DNA from: RHKX01 sp964497825
GTDB lineage: Bacteria; Actinomycetota; Thermoleophilia; Solirubrobacterales; 70-9
Direction of reading: 5' to 3'
Length of the DNA: 49,414 nt
NCBI GenBank assembly: GCA_964497825.1
Contig: CAZCFA010000010.1
Coordinates: 1-49,414, forward strand
Below, one piece after another: positions 9,936-18,710 of the stretch (the first letter of the stretch is position 1; the number at the start of each line of letters is the position of its first letter). Both the position numbers and the translations under genes were made by a program. The notes beneath the pieces are model-generated. The model was not told the DNA's origin, ran no database searches, and was given only the letters and a program-made list of their open reading frames with translations.

Positions 9936-10982
9936 ATGGGAATGCTCTCCTCACTCACCGGGTTCGGCGGCCGCGACATGGCGGTCGACCTCGGCACCGC
10001 CAACACGCTCGTCTACGTGCGCGGCCGCGGCATCGTGCTCTCGGAGCCGAGCGTGGTCGCGGTCGACTCGCGCAGCGGCGAGGTGCACGCGGTCGGGATG
10101 GAGGCGAAGCGGATGCTGGGCCGGACCCCGGGCACGATCCAGGCGATCCGGCCGCTCAAGGACGGCGTCATCGCCGACTTCGACGTCACCGAGGAGATGC
10201 TCCGCCACTTCATCCAGAAGGTCCACCAGAACCGCTTCGCCCACCCCCGGGTCGTCGTCTGCGTCCCCTCCGGCGTCACCGGGGTCGAGAAGCGCGCCGT
10301 CGAGGAGGCCTGCCTGGCGGCGGGCGCCCGCCAGGCCTACCTGATCGAGGAGCCGATGGCGGCGGCGATCGGCGCCGGGCTGCCGGTCGGGGAGCCGACC
10401 GGCTCGATGGTCGTCGACATCGGCGGCGGCACCACCGAGGTCGCGGTGATCTCGCTCGGCGGCATCGTCGTCTCGCAGTCGATCCGGGTCGGCGGCGACG
10501 AGATGGACGACGCGATCGTCAACCACTGCAAGGTCGACCACAAGCTCCTGATCGGTCAGCAGACCGCCGAGGAGGTCAAGCTCGAGGCGGGCTCGGCGAC
10601 GGTGCTGCGCGAGGAGATCAACACCGAGATCCGCGGCCGCGACATCGTCTCCGGGCTGCCGAAGACGGTGCTTTTGAGCTCCGAGGAGGTGCGCGCCGCG
10701 CTCGCCGATCCGGTCGACGCGATCGTCGGCGCGGTCAAGGAGACGCTCGACCGCACGCCGCCGGAGCTGGCCGGCGACATCATGGACCGCGGCATCACGC
10801 TGGCCGGCGGCGGCTCGCTGCTGCAGGGCTTCGATGAACGGCTCCGCGAGGAGTGCCAGATGCCCGCCCAGCGCGCCGACTCGCCGCTGACCTGCGTCGC
10901 CGTCGGCTCCGGCCGCTCGCTGGAGGAGTTCGAGACGATCCACCGCGTCAACGTCAACGAGCAGCGACGGCGACGCCGCTAG
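9936..10982 (+). CDS. mreB: rod shape-determining protein MreB
   Basis: Bacterial actin that guides lateral wall synthesis on the inner face of the membrane. 348 residues from ATG 9936, chosen because AGGA (9921-9924) lies upstream and the N-terminal MGMLSSLTGFGG reaches the conserved MAVDLGTANTLVYV phosphate-1 loop without excess. Phosphate-2 loop VDIGGGTTEVAVISLGG at about 156-172, adenosine motif LAGGGSLLQGF at about 288-298. Heads an apparent operon mreB-mreC-mreD-mrdA-rodA, so it belongs to the elongasome. The first residues may form the membrane-binding helix. Confidence 0.97.
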   Translation: MGMLSSLTGFGGRDMAVDLGTANTLVYVRGRGIVLSEPSVVAVDSRSGEVHAVGMEAKRMLGRTPGTIQAIRPLKDGVIADFDVTEEMLRHFIQKVHQNRFAHPRVVVCVPSGVTGVEKRAVEEACLAAGARQAYLIEEPMAAAIGAGLPVGEPTGSMVVDIGGGTTEVAVISLGGIVVSQSIRVGGDEMDDAIVNHCKVDHKLLIGQQTAEEVKLEAGSATVLREEINTEIRGRDIVSGLPKTVLLSSEEVRAALADPVDAIVGAVKETLDRTPPELAGDIMDRGITLAGGGSLLQGFDERLREECQMPAQRADSPLTCVAVGSGRSLEEFETIHRVNVNEQRRRRR

Positions 10983-10992
10983 CGGCCCGGCC

Positions 10993-11850
10993 ATGTACCG
11001 CAAGCAGGTACGAAGGCGCCGCGCGATCCTCGTCGCCCTCGTCGTCGTCTGCCTGATGCTGATCAGCATCTCGATCAGCGAGGCCGACGACGGTCCGCTG
11101 CACAGCGTCCAGGACCGGGTCGGCTCGGTCCTGAACCCGATCGGCGAGGGCGCGAGCCGGGCCCTGAAGCCGGCCCGGGACTTCGTCAACTGGTTCGACG
11201 AGACGCTCGACGCCCGCGGCGAGAACGACGAGCTGAAGCAGCAGGTCGCTGACCTGCGGACGCAGGTGACCGAGCTCGAGGGCGCGGCCGAGCGCGCCGG
11301 CTACTCCGACCGGCTCGGCGAGCTGATCAAGCGCTCGGGCCTGGGCTCCTACGAGCCGGTCGAGGCGACCGTGATCTACCGCTCGCCGAGCGCCTGGTAC
11401 GGGTCGGTCAGGATCGACAGGGGCAGCGGCGACGGCGTCGCCGTCGACGACTCGGTCGTGACCGCCCAGGGCCTGATCGGCCGCGTCGCCGATGCCGGCG
11501 GCGGCTGGGCCGACGTGACGCTGCTCACCGACGGCGCCAACGCGGTCACCGCACGCGTCGCCGGCCGGGGTCCGGTCGGCTCGGTGACGCCGGTCGTCGG
11601 CGCCCCCGGCCGGCTCGACTTCAGCCTGATCGAGGGCGACGGCAAGGTCGAGGAGGGCGACGAGCTGGTCACCGCGAGCTTCGACATCGGCGGCGGCCTG
11701 CGATCGCGCTACCCGGCCGGGATCCCGATCGGCGAGATCGATCAGACGATCCCGGCCGACCAGGACGTGCAGGAGCAGATCCGGGTGACCCCGTTCGCCG
11801 ACTTCGACGACCTCGACGAGGTCACGGTGCTGACCGGGGGCCCGGGGTGA
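10993..11850 (+). CDS. mreC: rod shape-determining protein MreC
   Basis: Periplasm-side elongasome scaffold that activates PBP2. 285 residues: a basic cytosolic N-terminus, one transmembrane helix (about 10-28), a coiled coil (about 74-100, ELKQQVADLRTQVTELEG) and the two-barrel MreC domain with YRSPSAWYGSVRIDRGS, VVTAQGLIGRV and ASFDIGGGLRSRYPAGIPIG. It begins 10 bases after mreB. Its stop overlaps the mreD start by four bases (GTGA), implying translational coupling. Confidence 0.94.
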   Translation: MYRKQVRRRRAILVALVVVCLMLISISISEADDGPLHSVQDRVGSVLNPIGEGASRALKPARDFVNWFDETLDARGENDELKQQVADLRTQVTELEGAAERAGYSDRLGELIKRSGLGSYEPVEATVIYRSPSAWYGSVRIDRGSGDGVAVDDSVVTAQGLIGRVADAGGGWADVTLLTDGANAVTARVAGRGPVGSVTPVVGAPGRLDFSLIEGDGKVEEGDELVTASFDIGGGLRSRYPAGIPIGEIDQTIPADQDVQEQIRVTPFADFDDLDEVTVLTGGPG

Positions 11851-12452
11851 TCGTCACCCCGCGCATCCTCCTGCGGCTCGCCGCGATCATCTTCCTCGCG
11901 GCGCTGCTGCAGCTCGCGTTCTTCTCCGGGATCCCGTTGCTCGGCTCGGTCCCGAACGTGGTCCCGGTCGTGATCGCCTCGCTCGGGCTGCTCGGCGGCG
12001 CCGTCACCGGCGCGGTCAGCGGCTTCGCGGCGGGAATCCTGCTCGACGCGATGCTCGGCGGCGTCCTCGGGGTCAGCTCGCTGGCGCTGATGATCGCCGG
12101 CTACGCGGCCGGCCGCTGGCGCGAGGGCTACGACATCGTCTCCTCGCTGGTGCCGCCGCTTCTGATCGGCGTCCTCTGCGGCGTCGCCGCGCTCGCCTAC
12201 GGCGCGATCCAGCTGACGCTCGGGATCGACGCCACGGTCAGCCCGCTGATCGTGCGTGAGATCGTCGTCCAGGCGCTGTTCGGCGCGCTGCTCGCGGTGC
12301 CCGTCTTCCCGCTGATCCGCCGCATCCTGCGGCCGGCGCTGGTCGATGACGCGGCGACTGCGCGGGCGCGGGCGTCGAGCCTGCGCCGCGGGCGGTCCGG
12401 GCCGTTCGCCAGCATCATCGGCGACGATCGCGGGTTCTTGCGAGGCCGCTAG
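11847..12452 (+). CDS. mreD: rod shape-determining membrane protein MreD
   Basis: Integral membrane member of the MreBCD complex. GTG 11847 overlaps the mreC stop. 201 residues with about five hydrophobic helices (roughly 7-25, 33-60, 66-85, 100-122, 135-155) and a basic cytosolic tail (about 165-201). The family is poorly conserved in sequence; the call rests on the membrane pattern and on the position between mreC and the PBP2 gene. Confidence 0.88.
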   Translation: MIVTPRILLRLAAIIFLAALLQLAFFSGIPLLGSVPNVVPVVIASLGLLGGAVTGAVSGFAAGILLDAMLGGVLGVSSLALMIAGYAAGRWREGYDIVSSLVPPLLIGVLCGVAALAYGAIQLTLGIDATVSPLIVREIVVQALFGALLAVPVFPLIRRILRPALVDDAATARARASSLRRGRSGPFASIIGDDRGFLRGR

Positions 12453-12463
12453 CGAATCAGCAG

Positions 12464-14392
12464 ATGTTCCGCGACGACAACAACGCCCCGACCCACTCCC
12501 AGTTCGCCTTCCGCGTCAGCGCGCTCGGCGTGATCGCGCTGGTCGCCTTCGCGGCGATCTTCTTCCGGCTCTGGTTCGTCGAGGTGCTCTCCGGCGAGGC
12601 CTACCTGAAGGAGGCGAACGCCAACCGCGTCCGCGAGATCCCGATCCAGGCGCCGCGCGGGCAGATCCTCGACGACGGCGGCCGCGTGCTCGTCGGCAAC
12701 CGCACGATCCTCGCCCTGCAGGTGCAGCCCGACCGGCTGCCGAAGCGGACCGACAAGCGCAACCGCGAGCTGAAGAAGCTCGCCGACGTCGCCGCGATGC
12801 CCTACGACAAGATCAAGCGCGAGATCCGCGAGCAGGTGAAGCTGCTGCCGGCGAGCCCGGTGACGCTGCAGCAGAAGGTCGATCCCGACCTCGTCCTCTA
12901 CCTGCGCGAGCGCCAGGACGAGTTCCGGGGCGTCACCTCGGAGCAGATCTCGGTTCGCGACTACCCCGACGGCAGCCTCGGCGCGCAGCTGTTCGGCTAC
13001 GTCAGCGAGGTCAGCCCCGAGCAGCTCGACGAACCCGCCTACGCCGGCGTCAGCCCCGGCGACCGGGTCGGGGCGACCGGGCTCGAGTCGCAGTACGACA
13101 ACATCCTCCGCGGCCGCAACGGCGCGATCCGCGTCCAGGTCGACGCGAGCGGGCGACCGAGCGGGCCCGAGCAGTCGCGGATCGAGCCGGCCGCGGGCGA
13201 CAGCCTCGTGCTGACCCTCGACGAGAAGGTGCAGAAGGCGGGGGAGAGCGCGATCGCGTCCTGGGGGCAAGGCAACCCGGGCGCGTTCGTGGCGATGAAG
13301 GTCGACGACGGCTCGATCCTCGGCATGGGCTCCTATCCGAGCTACGACCCGAACGTCTACACGCCGCCGGTCTCGACCGACGCGATCAAGGCGCTCTCGA
13401 GCGACGAGGCGAAGCCGCTGCTCGACCGCGCGATCCAGGCCGGCTACCCGACCGGCTCGACGTTCAAGCTGATCACCGCCACCGCCGGCCTCGAGGAGCA
13501 CCTGATCACCCCGACCGAGATCGTCGACGACCCCGGCTGCTTCAAGCTCGGCGAGGGCGACGAGTTCTGCAACGCGGGCGATCAGGCGAACGGCCCGGTC
13601 GACATGACCGACGCGCTCCGCGTCTCCTCCGACGTCTACTTCTACAAGCTCGGCTTCGAGCTCGAGAACGAGACCGACGAGGGGCTGCAGAAGTGGGCCG
13701 CCAACTACGGCTTCGGCAGCCTCACCGGGATCGACCTGCCGGGCGAGGGCGCCGGCCTCTTGCCGACGCCGGAGTGGCGCAACGAGCTCTACGAGCAGGC
13801 GGCCGACCCGGACTCCTGCGCGGGCAGCAAGCGCGACTACGTCAACTGCGGCGAGACCGACCGCAAGTGGTCGGTCGGCGACAACATCAACCTCGCGGTC
13901 GGCCAGGGCGATCTCAGCGCGACGCCGCTGCAGCTGGCGGTCGCCTACGCGGCGCTCGGCAACGGCGGCGACGTCGTTCGCCCGCACCTCGGCGATCACG
14001 CCGAGGACGCCGCCGGCGAGATCACCCAGGAGATCGAGCCGGCGCCGCAGCGGCAGATCGACCTCGACCCGGCGGTCCGCAGCACGATCATGGAGGGCCT
14101 GCGGGAGGCGGCGATGGAGCCGGGCGGCACCTCCTATCCGATCTTCGGCGGCTATCCGGTCGAGATCGCCGGCAAGACCGGTACCGCCGAGAAGGGCCTG
14201 CTCCCGGACCAGTCCTGGTACGCGGCGCTGGCGCCCGCCGACGATCCTCAGTACGTGGTCGTGGCCACGATCGAGAACGGCGGCTTCGGAGCGGAGACCG
14301 CCGCCCCCGCCGCTCGTGAGATCCTTAACCAGCTGCTCGGCGTCCACGGGGGCGAGATCGACACCGTCGGCGGCGACATCGCCGCTGATTAA
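12464..14392 (+). CDS. mrdA: penicillin-binding protein 2 (peptidoglycan transpeptidase)
   Basis: Class B PBP that cross-links lateral-wall peptidoglycan together with RodA. 642 residues. One transmembrane helix at about 20-42, a pedestal domain with RGQILDDGGRVL, and the transpeptidase domain with its active-site STFK (GYPTGSTFKLIT, about residues 331-334), SSDVYFYK in the SxN/SxD position (about 390) and KTGTAEK (about 571). The motif set is complete. The N-terminal EIPIQAPRGQI phrase is diagnostic of PBP2/SpoVD-type proteins. It lies 11 bases after mreD and is followed at once by its SEDS partner rodA. Confidence 0.95.
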   Translation: MFRDDNNAPTHSQFAFRVSALGVIALVAFAAIFFRLWFVEVLSGEAYLKEANANRVREIPIQAPRGQILDDGGRVLVGNRTILALQVQPDRLPKRTDKRNRELKKLADVAAMPYDKIKREIREQVKLLPASPVTLQQKVDPDLVLYLRERQDEFRGVTSEQISVRDYPDGSLGAQLFGYVSEVSPEQLDEPAYAGVSPGDRVGATGLESQYDNILRGRNGAIRVQVDASGRPSGPEQSRIEPAAGDSLVLTLDEKVQKAGESAIASWGQGNPGAFVAMKVDDGSILGMGSYPSYDPNVYTPPVSTDAIKALSSDEAKPLLDRAIQAGYPTGSTFKLITATAGLEEHLITPTEIVDDPGCFKLGEGDEFCNAGDQANGPVDMTDALRVSSDVYFYKLGFELENETDEGLQKWAANYGFGSLTGIDLPGEGAGLLPTPEWRNELYEQAADPDSCAGSKRDYVNCGETDRKWSVGDNINLAVGQGDLSATPLQLAVAYAALGNGGDVVRPHLGDHAEDAAGEITQEIEPAPQRQIDLDPAVRSTIMEGLREAAMEPGGTSYPIFGGYPVEIAGKTGTAEKGLLPDQSWYAALAPADDPQYVVVATIENGGFGAETAAPAAREILNQLLGVHGGEIDTVGGDIAAD

Positions 14393-14396
14393 CTAG

Positions 14397-15614
14397 GTGC
14401 AACTTGCAGCGACACCGGACATGCCCACGCTAGCCCAACCGCAGACGTTCGACGAGCGCAGCGCCGGCTTCGGCGAGCGCATCGGGTTCCTGCGCATGGA
14501 CCCGGCGGTCGCGATCGCCGGGATCGGGCTGATCGTCTGCAGCGTCGTCACGCTCGCGGCGACGACCCGCGGCGACGTCGCCGGCGATCCCTACTACTAC
14601 ACGATCCGCCAGAGCATCTACGCGGTCGTCGGGATCGCGCTGATGTTCGCCCTCGCCCGCTTCGATTACTCGCGGTTCCGCGAGCTGCGGGTCGGGATCT
14701 ACGCGGCGATGGTGTTCATGATCATCGCCGTGATGCCGTTCGGGGACATCGCCCGCGGCTCGCGCCGCGCGATCGATCTCCCGTTCTTCAGCTTTCAGCC
14801 GTCGGAGCTGGGCAAGCTGATGCTCGTCCTCGCTCTCGCCGGCTTCGTGATCGACCGCGCACGGCGGCAGAGCGAGTGGCGGCGCACCGCGCGGCTGCTC
14901 GCCCTCGGCCTCGTGCCGGCGGCGATCGTTTTCGTACAGCCCGACCTCGGCACCGCCCTGGTCTACGGCGTGATCACGCTCGTGATCCTGTTCGTCTCCG
15001 GGGTCCGCTGGACGCACTTCGCTGCGCTCGGCGGGATCGTCCTGGCGGCGGCGACGATCGTGCTCGTGATCGCCCCGCTGATCGGGCAGCCGGTGCTGCA
15101 GGGCTACCAGGCTGAGCGGCTGACGTCGTTTCTCAACCCGAGCGACGACCCGGCCGACGCCAGCTATCAAACGAACCAGGCGCTGATCGCGATCGGGTCC
15201 GGCGGCAAGCTCGGACGCGGCGATCAGGCCACGCAATCCCAGCACGGCTTCCTGCCGGAGGGCCACACCGACTTCATCTTCGCCGTCGTGGCGGAGCGGT
15301 GGGGGTTCCTCGGCGCCGGGCTGGTCCTATCCCTCTATGCCCTGCTGATCTGGCGGGCGCTGCGGATAACGACACTCTCGAAGAACTTGTACGGGAGCAT
15401 GGTCGGGGCGGGAATCGCCGCGATGCTGCTCTTCCAGGTTTTCGTCAACGTCGGGATGAACCTCGGGCTGGCGCCCGTGACCGGAATCCCGCTGCCGTTG
15501 ATGACCTACGGCGGATCGTCGGTGCTGACCACCTTCATGGCGATCGGCGTCCTCCAGAGCGTCTATGTCCAGTCGCAGCTCGCCTCACCCGGCAGGGTCA
15601 GAAACGCTCTCTGA
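14397..15614 (+). CDS. rodA: SEDS peptidoglycan polymerase RodA
   Basis: Membrane glycosyltransferase that polymerises lipid II in the elongasome. Two starts are possible: GTG 14397 (405 residues, 4 bases after mrdA) and ATG 14421 (397 residues); neither has a strong ribosome-binding site. About ten transmembrane helices. Diagnostic SEDS phrases: RQSIYAVVG, FQPSELGKLM, QPDLGTAL, GFLPEGHTDFIFAVVAERWG (holding the catalytic Asp) and the C-terminal GIPLPLMTYGGSS. The pairing with mrdA supports RodA rather than FtsW. Confidence 0.95.
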   Translation: MQLAATPDMPTLAQPQTFDERSAGFGERIGFLRMDPAVAIAGIGLIVCSVVTLAATTRGDVAGDPYYYTIRQSIYAVVGIALMFALARFDYSRFRELRVGIYAAMVFMIIAVMPFGDIARGSRRAIDLPFFSFQPSELGKLMLVLALAGFVIDRARRQSEWRRTARLLALGLVPAAIVFVQPDLGTALVYGVITLVILFVSGVRWTHFAALGGIVLAAATIVLVIAPLIGQPVLQGYQAERLTSFLNPSDDPADASYQTNQALIAIGSGGKLGRGDQATQSQHGFLPEGHTDFIFAVVAERWGFLGAGLVLSLYALLIWRALRITTLSKNLYGSMVGAGIAAMLLFQVFVNVGMNLGLAPVTGIPLPLMTYGGSSVLTTFMAIGVLQSVYVQSQLASPGRVRNAL

Positions 15615-15625
15615 GGTGAGCCACT

Positions 15626-17524
15626 TTGAAGAAGAAGATCCTCGTATCGGTTGACGCCGGCGAAACCCGCGTAGCCGTACTCGAAGCGAAGGGAGCCGCG
15701 CGCAAGGGCGGCGCCCAGAACAAGGACAAGCAAGGCGAGAAGAAGGGCGGCGGCCGCGGCGGTGAATGGCGCGTCGGCGAGCTCTACGTCGAGCGCCGCG
15801 GATCGCGCTCGATCGTCGGCAACATCTACAAGGGCGTCGTCGACAACGTCCTGCCCGGCATGGAGGCGGCGTTCGTCGACATCGGGCTCGAGCGCAACGG
15901 CTTCCTGCACGTCGACGAGATCGTCACCCCCGACGGCAAGGCGCAGCCGAAACGCGGCCACGGCAAGGGCCGGCGGATCGACGAGCTGATCAAGCGCGGC
16001 CAGGAGATCGTCGTGCAGGTCGTCAAGGACCCGCTGAAGACGAAGGGCGCGCGGCTTTCGATGCAGGTCTCGATCGCCGGCCGCTACCTCGTCTTCATGC
16101 CGCAGGGCGCCGGGATCGGCGTCAGCCGGCGGATGCCCGACAAGGAGCGCCAGCAGATGCGCAAGAGCCTCGAGCGCCTGCACAAGGAGAACAAGGAGAA
16201 GGGCGGCTACATCGTCCGCACCGCCGCCCAGGGAGCCCGCCAGGAGGACTTCGAGCGCGAGATCGCCTACCTGCACAGGCTGCACGAGGTGCTCGACGAC
16301 CGCTCCGCCGACCTCTCGGCGCCGGCGCTCGTCTTCCAGGAGGCCGACCTGCCGATCCGCGTCCTCCGCGACGTGCTCGGCAGCGAGTTCGACGGCGCCG
16401 AGATCGACGACGAGAAGCAGTTCCGGCGGGTCACCTCGTTCTTCAAGCGGACCGCGCCCGAGCTCGTCGATTCGGTCGAGATGCACTCGCACTCCGACCA
16501 TCTGTTCGACCGCTACGGCGCCGCGCAGGCGTTCGAGTCGACGCTTTCGCGGCGGGTCGACCTGCCCTCGGGCGGATACCTGATCATCGACTACGCCGAG
16601 GCGCTGACGGTGATCGACATCAACACCGGCTCGTTCACCGGCAAGGGCAAGGGACGGCTCGAGGACACGATCACCAAGGTCAACGTCGAGGCCGCCGACG
16701 AGGTCGTCCGGCAGCTGCGGCTGCGCGACATCGGCGGCATCATCGTCATCGACTTCATCGACATGGCCCGGGCGAAGAACCGCGACCAGGTGCTGAAGAC
16801 GCTGCGCAAGGCGCTCGACGAGGACCGGACGAAGACCTACGTGGTCGAGGTCTCGCCGCTGGGGCTGGTCGAGATGACCCGCCAGAACGTGACCGACGGC
16901 GTCCGCGAGATCCTCACCGAGCGCTGCCCGACCTGCGACGGCGAGGGCGTCGTCCGCTCGGCCGAGACGGTCGCGATCGACGTCCTCCGCAAGCTCCGCG
17001 ACGTCGCCGGCGACGGCAAGCGGGCCGAAGCGATGCTGATCCGCGTCAACCCGAAGGTCGCGCGCGAGCTGATGCGCGAGGACAGCGGCCTGCTCGAGCT
17101 CGAGCAGGAGCTCGGCAAGACGTTCCTGTTCGAGGGCGGCGAGGCGCTGCCGATCGACACCTTCGAGGTCGCCGAGTCGGGCGACCGGGCGGAGATCGAG
17201 CGGCGCGCGTTGCCGTTCCAGGTCGGCGACGAGGTGCTGCTGACGATCGACGAGCCGCACATGTACGACCCGGGCGACGCCGTCGCCAGGGTCGATGCGC
17301 TGATGATCACCGTCGCCGACGCGGCGCCGCTGGTCGGCGAGCGCAAGCTGGTCCGGATCGAGGCGATCGACCGCTCCTCGGGGCGGGCGACGCTGCTCGA
17401 CGGCGCCCCGGCCCCCGACGAGTCCGCCGACGGTCTAGACTCCGGCGCCCGGCGCCGCGGCCGCAGAGGTGGACGGCGCCGTTCCCGCGCCGGGAGCGGT
17501 TCCCGCTCCGGCTCCGACGACTGA
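15626..17524 (+). CDS. rng: Rne/Rng-family endoribonuclease (RNase G/E)
   Basis: Endoribonuclease for 5S/16S rRNA maturation and mRNA decay. TTG start 15626, preceded by GAGGTGAG (about 15611-15618). 632 residues. A basic, low-complexity insert (about 28-45) interrupts the N-terminus before the S1 domain (about 48-150). The DNase-I-like catalytic domain has two Asp motifs, TVIDINTGSFTG (about 330) and IIVIDFIDM (about 374). The CPTCDGEG zinc-link (about 434-441) mediates dimer contact. The C-terminus ends in a short Arg/Ser-rich tail rather than the long RNase E scaffold, so RNase G-like is the better description. It follows rodA by 11 bases. Confidence 0.94.
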   Translation: MKKKILVSVDAGETRVAVLEAKGAARKGGAQNKDKQGEKKGGGRGGEWRVGELYVERRGSRSIVGNIYKGVVDNVLPGMEAAFVDIGLERNGFLHVDEIVTPDGKAQPKRGHGKGRRIDELIKRGQEIVVQVVKDPLKTKGARLSMQVSIAGRYLVFMPQGAGIGVSRRMPDKERQQMRKSLERLHKENKEKGGYIVRTAAQGARQEDFEREIAYLHRLHEVLDDRSADLSAPALVFQEADLPIRVLRDVLGSEFDGAEIDDEKQFRRVTSFFKRTAPELVDSVEMHSHSDHLFDRYGAAQAFESTLSRRVDLPSGGYLIIDYAEALTVIDINTGSFTGKGKGRLEDTITKVNVEAADEVVRQLRLRDIGGIIVIDFIDMARAKNRDQVLKTLRKALDEDRTKTYVVEVSPLGLVEMTRQNVTDGVREILTERCPTCDGEGVVRSAETVAIDVLRKLRDVAGDGKRAEAMLIRVNPKVARELMREDSGLLELEQELGKTFLFEGGEALPIDTFEVAESGDRAEIERRALPFQVGDEVLLTIDEPHMYDPGDAVARVDALMITVADAAPLVGERKLVRIEAIDRSSGRATLLDGAPAPDESADGLDSGARRRGRRGGRRRSRAGSGSRSGSDD

Positions 17525-17544
17525 ACGAGACCAGCAACGAGGAC

Positions 17545-18306
17545 ATGCCCACCTACGCGATAGTCGAGAGCGGCGGCAAGCAGTACCGCGTCGAGAAGGG
17601 TCAGTCCCTGCTCGTCGACCGGCTGCCCGGGGACGAGGGGGCGAAGGTGCCGCTGCGCGCGGTCATGTTCCGCTCCGACGACGACACCGTGCTCGAGCCC
17701 GCCGGCCTCGAGAAGGTCAAGGTCGAGGCGCGGATCGCCGGCCACGAGCGCGGGCCGAAGATCCGCGTCTTCAAGTACAAGGCGAAGAAGGGCTACCGCA
17801 GGCGCCGCGGTCACCGCAGCGAGCTGACCCGGCTCGAGATCACCGACCTGGCGATGCTGAGCCGCAAGCCGGCGGCGCGGAAGAAGGCCGAGGGCGAGCC
17901 CGGCGGGGAGAGGCCCGGGGCGAAGGCCGCCGCGACGAAGCAGGCCGCCGCCGCCAAGCCGGCGGCAAAGAAGCCCGCCGCCGAGGCAGCGGCGAAGAAG
18001 CCGGCGGCCAAGAAGCCGGCGGCGAGCCAGCCCGCCGCCGAGAAGCCGGCAACGAAGAAGCCCGCCGCCGAGAAGCCGGCGTCCGGGAAGCCCGCTCCAA
18101 AGAAAGCCGCCGCCAGGAAGCCGGCCGCCAAGAAGGCTGCGGCGAAGCCCGCCGCCAAGAAGCCGGCCGCCAGCTCCGGGGCGAAGAAGCCCGCCGCCGG
18201 CAAGCCGGCAACGAAGAAGCCCGCGACCGAGAAGCCCGCGGCCAAGTCCGCGGCGAAGAAGCCCGCCGCCGGAAAGCCCGCAGCGAAGAGGAAGGAGGGC
18301 GACTGA
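17545..18306 (+). CDS. rplU: 50S ribosomal protein L21 with long Lys/Ala/Pro-rich tail
   Basis: Large-subunit protein binding 23S rRNA. ATG at 17545 yields the canonical L21 start (MPTYAIVESGGKQYRVEKGQ) and a normal core to about residue 105, including the FKYKAKKGYRRRRGHRS signature. The protein is 253 residues, whereas L21 is normally about 100-110: residues from about 112 onward form a tail of repeated KKPAA/EKPAA units that resembles histone H1 or HupB tails. The tail is in frame, has no stop and is continuous with the core, so it is probably made. Its stop overlaps the L27 start (TGATG), keeping the usual rplU-rpmA coupling. Confidence 0.95.
   Translation: MPTYAIVESGGKQYRVEKGQSLLVDRLPGDEGAKVPLRAVMFRSDDDTVLEPAGLEKVKVEARIAGHERGPKIRVFKYKAKKGYRRRRGHRSELTRLEITDLAMLSRKPAARKKAEGEPGGERPGAKAAATKQAAAAKPAAKKPAAEAAAKKPAAKKPAASQPAAEKPATKKPAAEKPASGKPAPKKAAARKPAAKKAAAKPAAKKPAASSGAKKPAAGKPATKKPATEKPAAKSAAKKPAAGKPAAKRKEGD
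17880..18297 (+). repeat. degenerate short-unit repeat encoding the L21 tail
   Basis: The DNA for the L21 tail is built of degenerate 12-18 base units such as AAGAAGCCCGCCGCC and GAGAAGCCGGC, which translate to KKPAA and EKPA. Units differ by single substitutions and by insertions of GAG or ACG codons, all in multiples of three. Confidence 0.8.
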
Positions 18307-18563
18307 TGGCCCACAAGAAGGGACTCGGCTCGAGCCGCAACGGCCGCGACTCGAACCCCAAGTACCTCGGCGTCAAGGTCTTCGCCGGCCAACGGGTGAA
18401 GGGCGGCGAGATCATCGTCCGCCAGCGCGGCACGCGCTTCCATCCCGGCGACGGCGTCGGCCTCGGCCGCGACCACACGATCTTCGCGACCCGCGCCGGC
18501 ACCGTCGCGTTCGCCTCCGGGCGCCGCGGCCGCACCGTCTCGGTCGCCGCCGACGTCGAGTAG
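18306..18563 (+). CDS. rpmA: 50S ribosomal protein L27
   Basis: 85-residue large-subunit protein whose N-terminus reaches toward the peptidyl-transferase centre. MAHKKGLGSSRNGRDSNPK starts directly at Met-Ala-His, with no cleavable Firmicutes-type N-terminal extension. The GVGLGRDHTIFA and GRRGRTVSV segments are canonical. ATG 18306 shares one base with the rplU stop. Confidence 0.97.
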   Translation: MAHKKGLGSSRNGRDSNPKYLGVKVFAGQRVKGGEIIVRQRGTRFHPGDGVGLGRDHTIFATRAGTVAFASGRRGRTVSVAADVE

Positions 18564-18591
18564 CCCCCCAACCACCGCTCGGATCCGGCGA

Positions 18592-18624
18592 GCCGCAGAT
18601 TGCGGCACCATCATTGCCGCAATC
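18592..18624 (+). terminator. hairpin with alternative pairing after rpmA
   Basis: A 10-bp perfect stem (GATTGCGGCA at 18598-18607 with TGCCGCAATC at 18615-18624, 7-base loop) begins 34 bases after the rpmA stop. The left arm can instead pair with GCCGCA at 18592-18597, so two structures exclude each other. Terminator or attenuator between rpmA and obg is the likely role. Confidence 0.5.
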
Positions 18625-18648
18625 CGCGGTTCGGTGGACCGAACCGCG
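18625..18648. promoter_or_regulatory. 11-bp inverted repeat next to the rpmA hairpin
   Basis: CGCGGTTCGGT (18625-18635) and ACCGAACCGCG (18638-18648) are exact inverted copies separated by GG. It lies immediately after the rpmA hairpin. It could be the second half of a tandem terminator or a dyad operator. Confidence 0.45.
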
Positions 18649-18710
18649 CCGATGAGCTGCACGGTCGGCAGCTTCGATTCGCGCGCGTCGATCGCGCGAC
18701 CATCAGGCCG

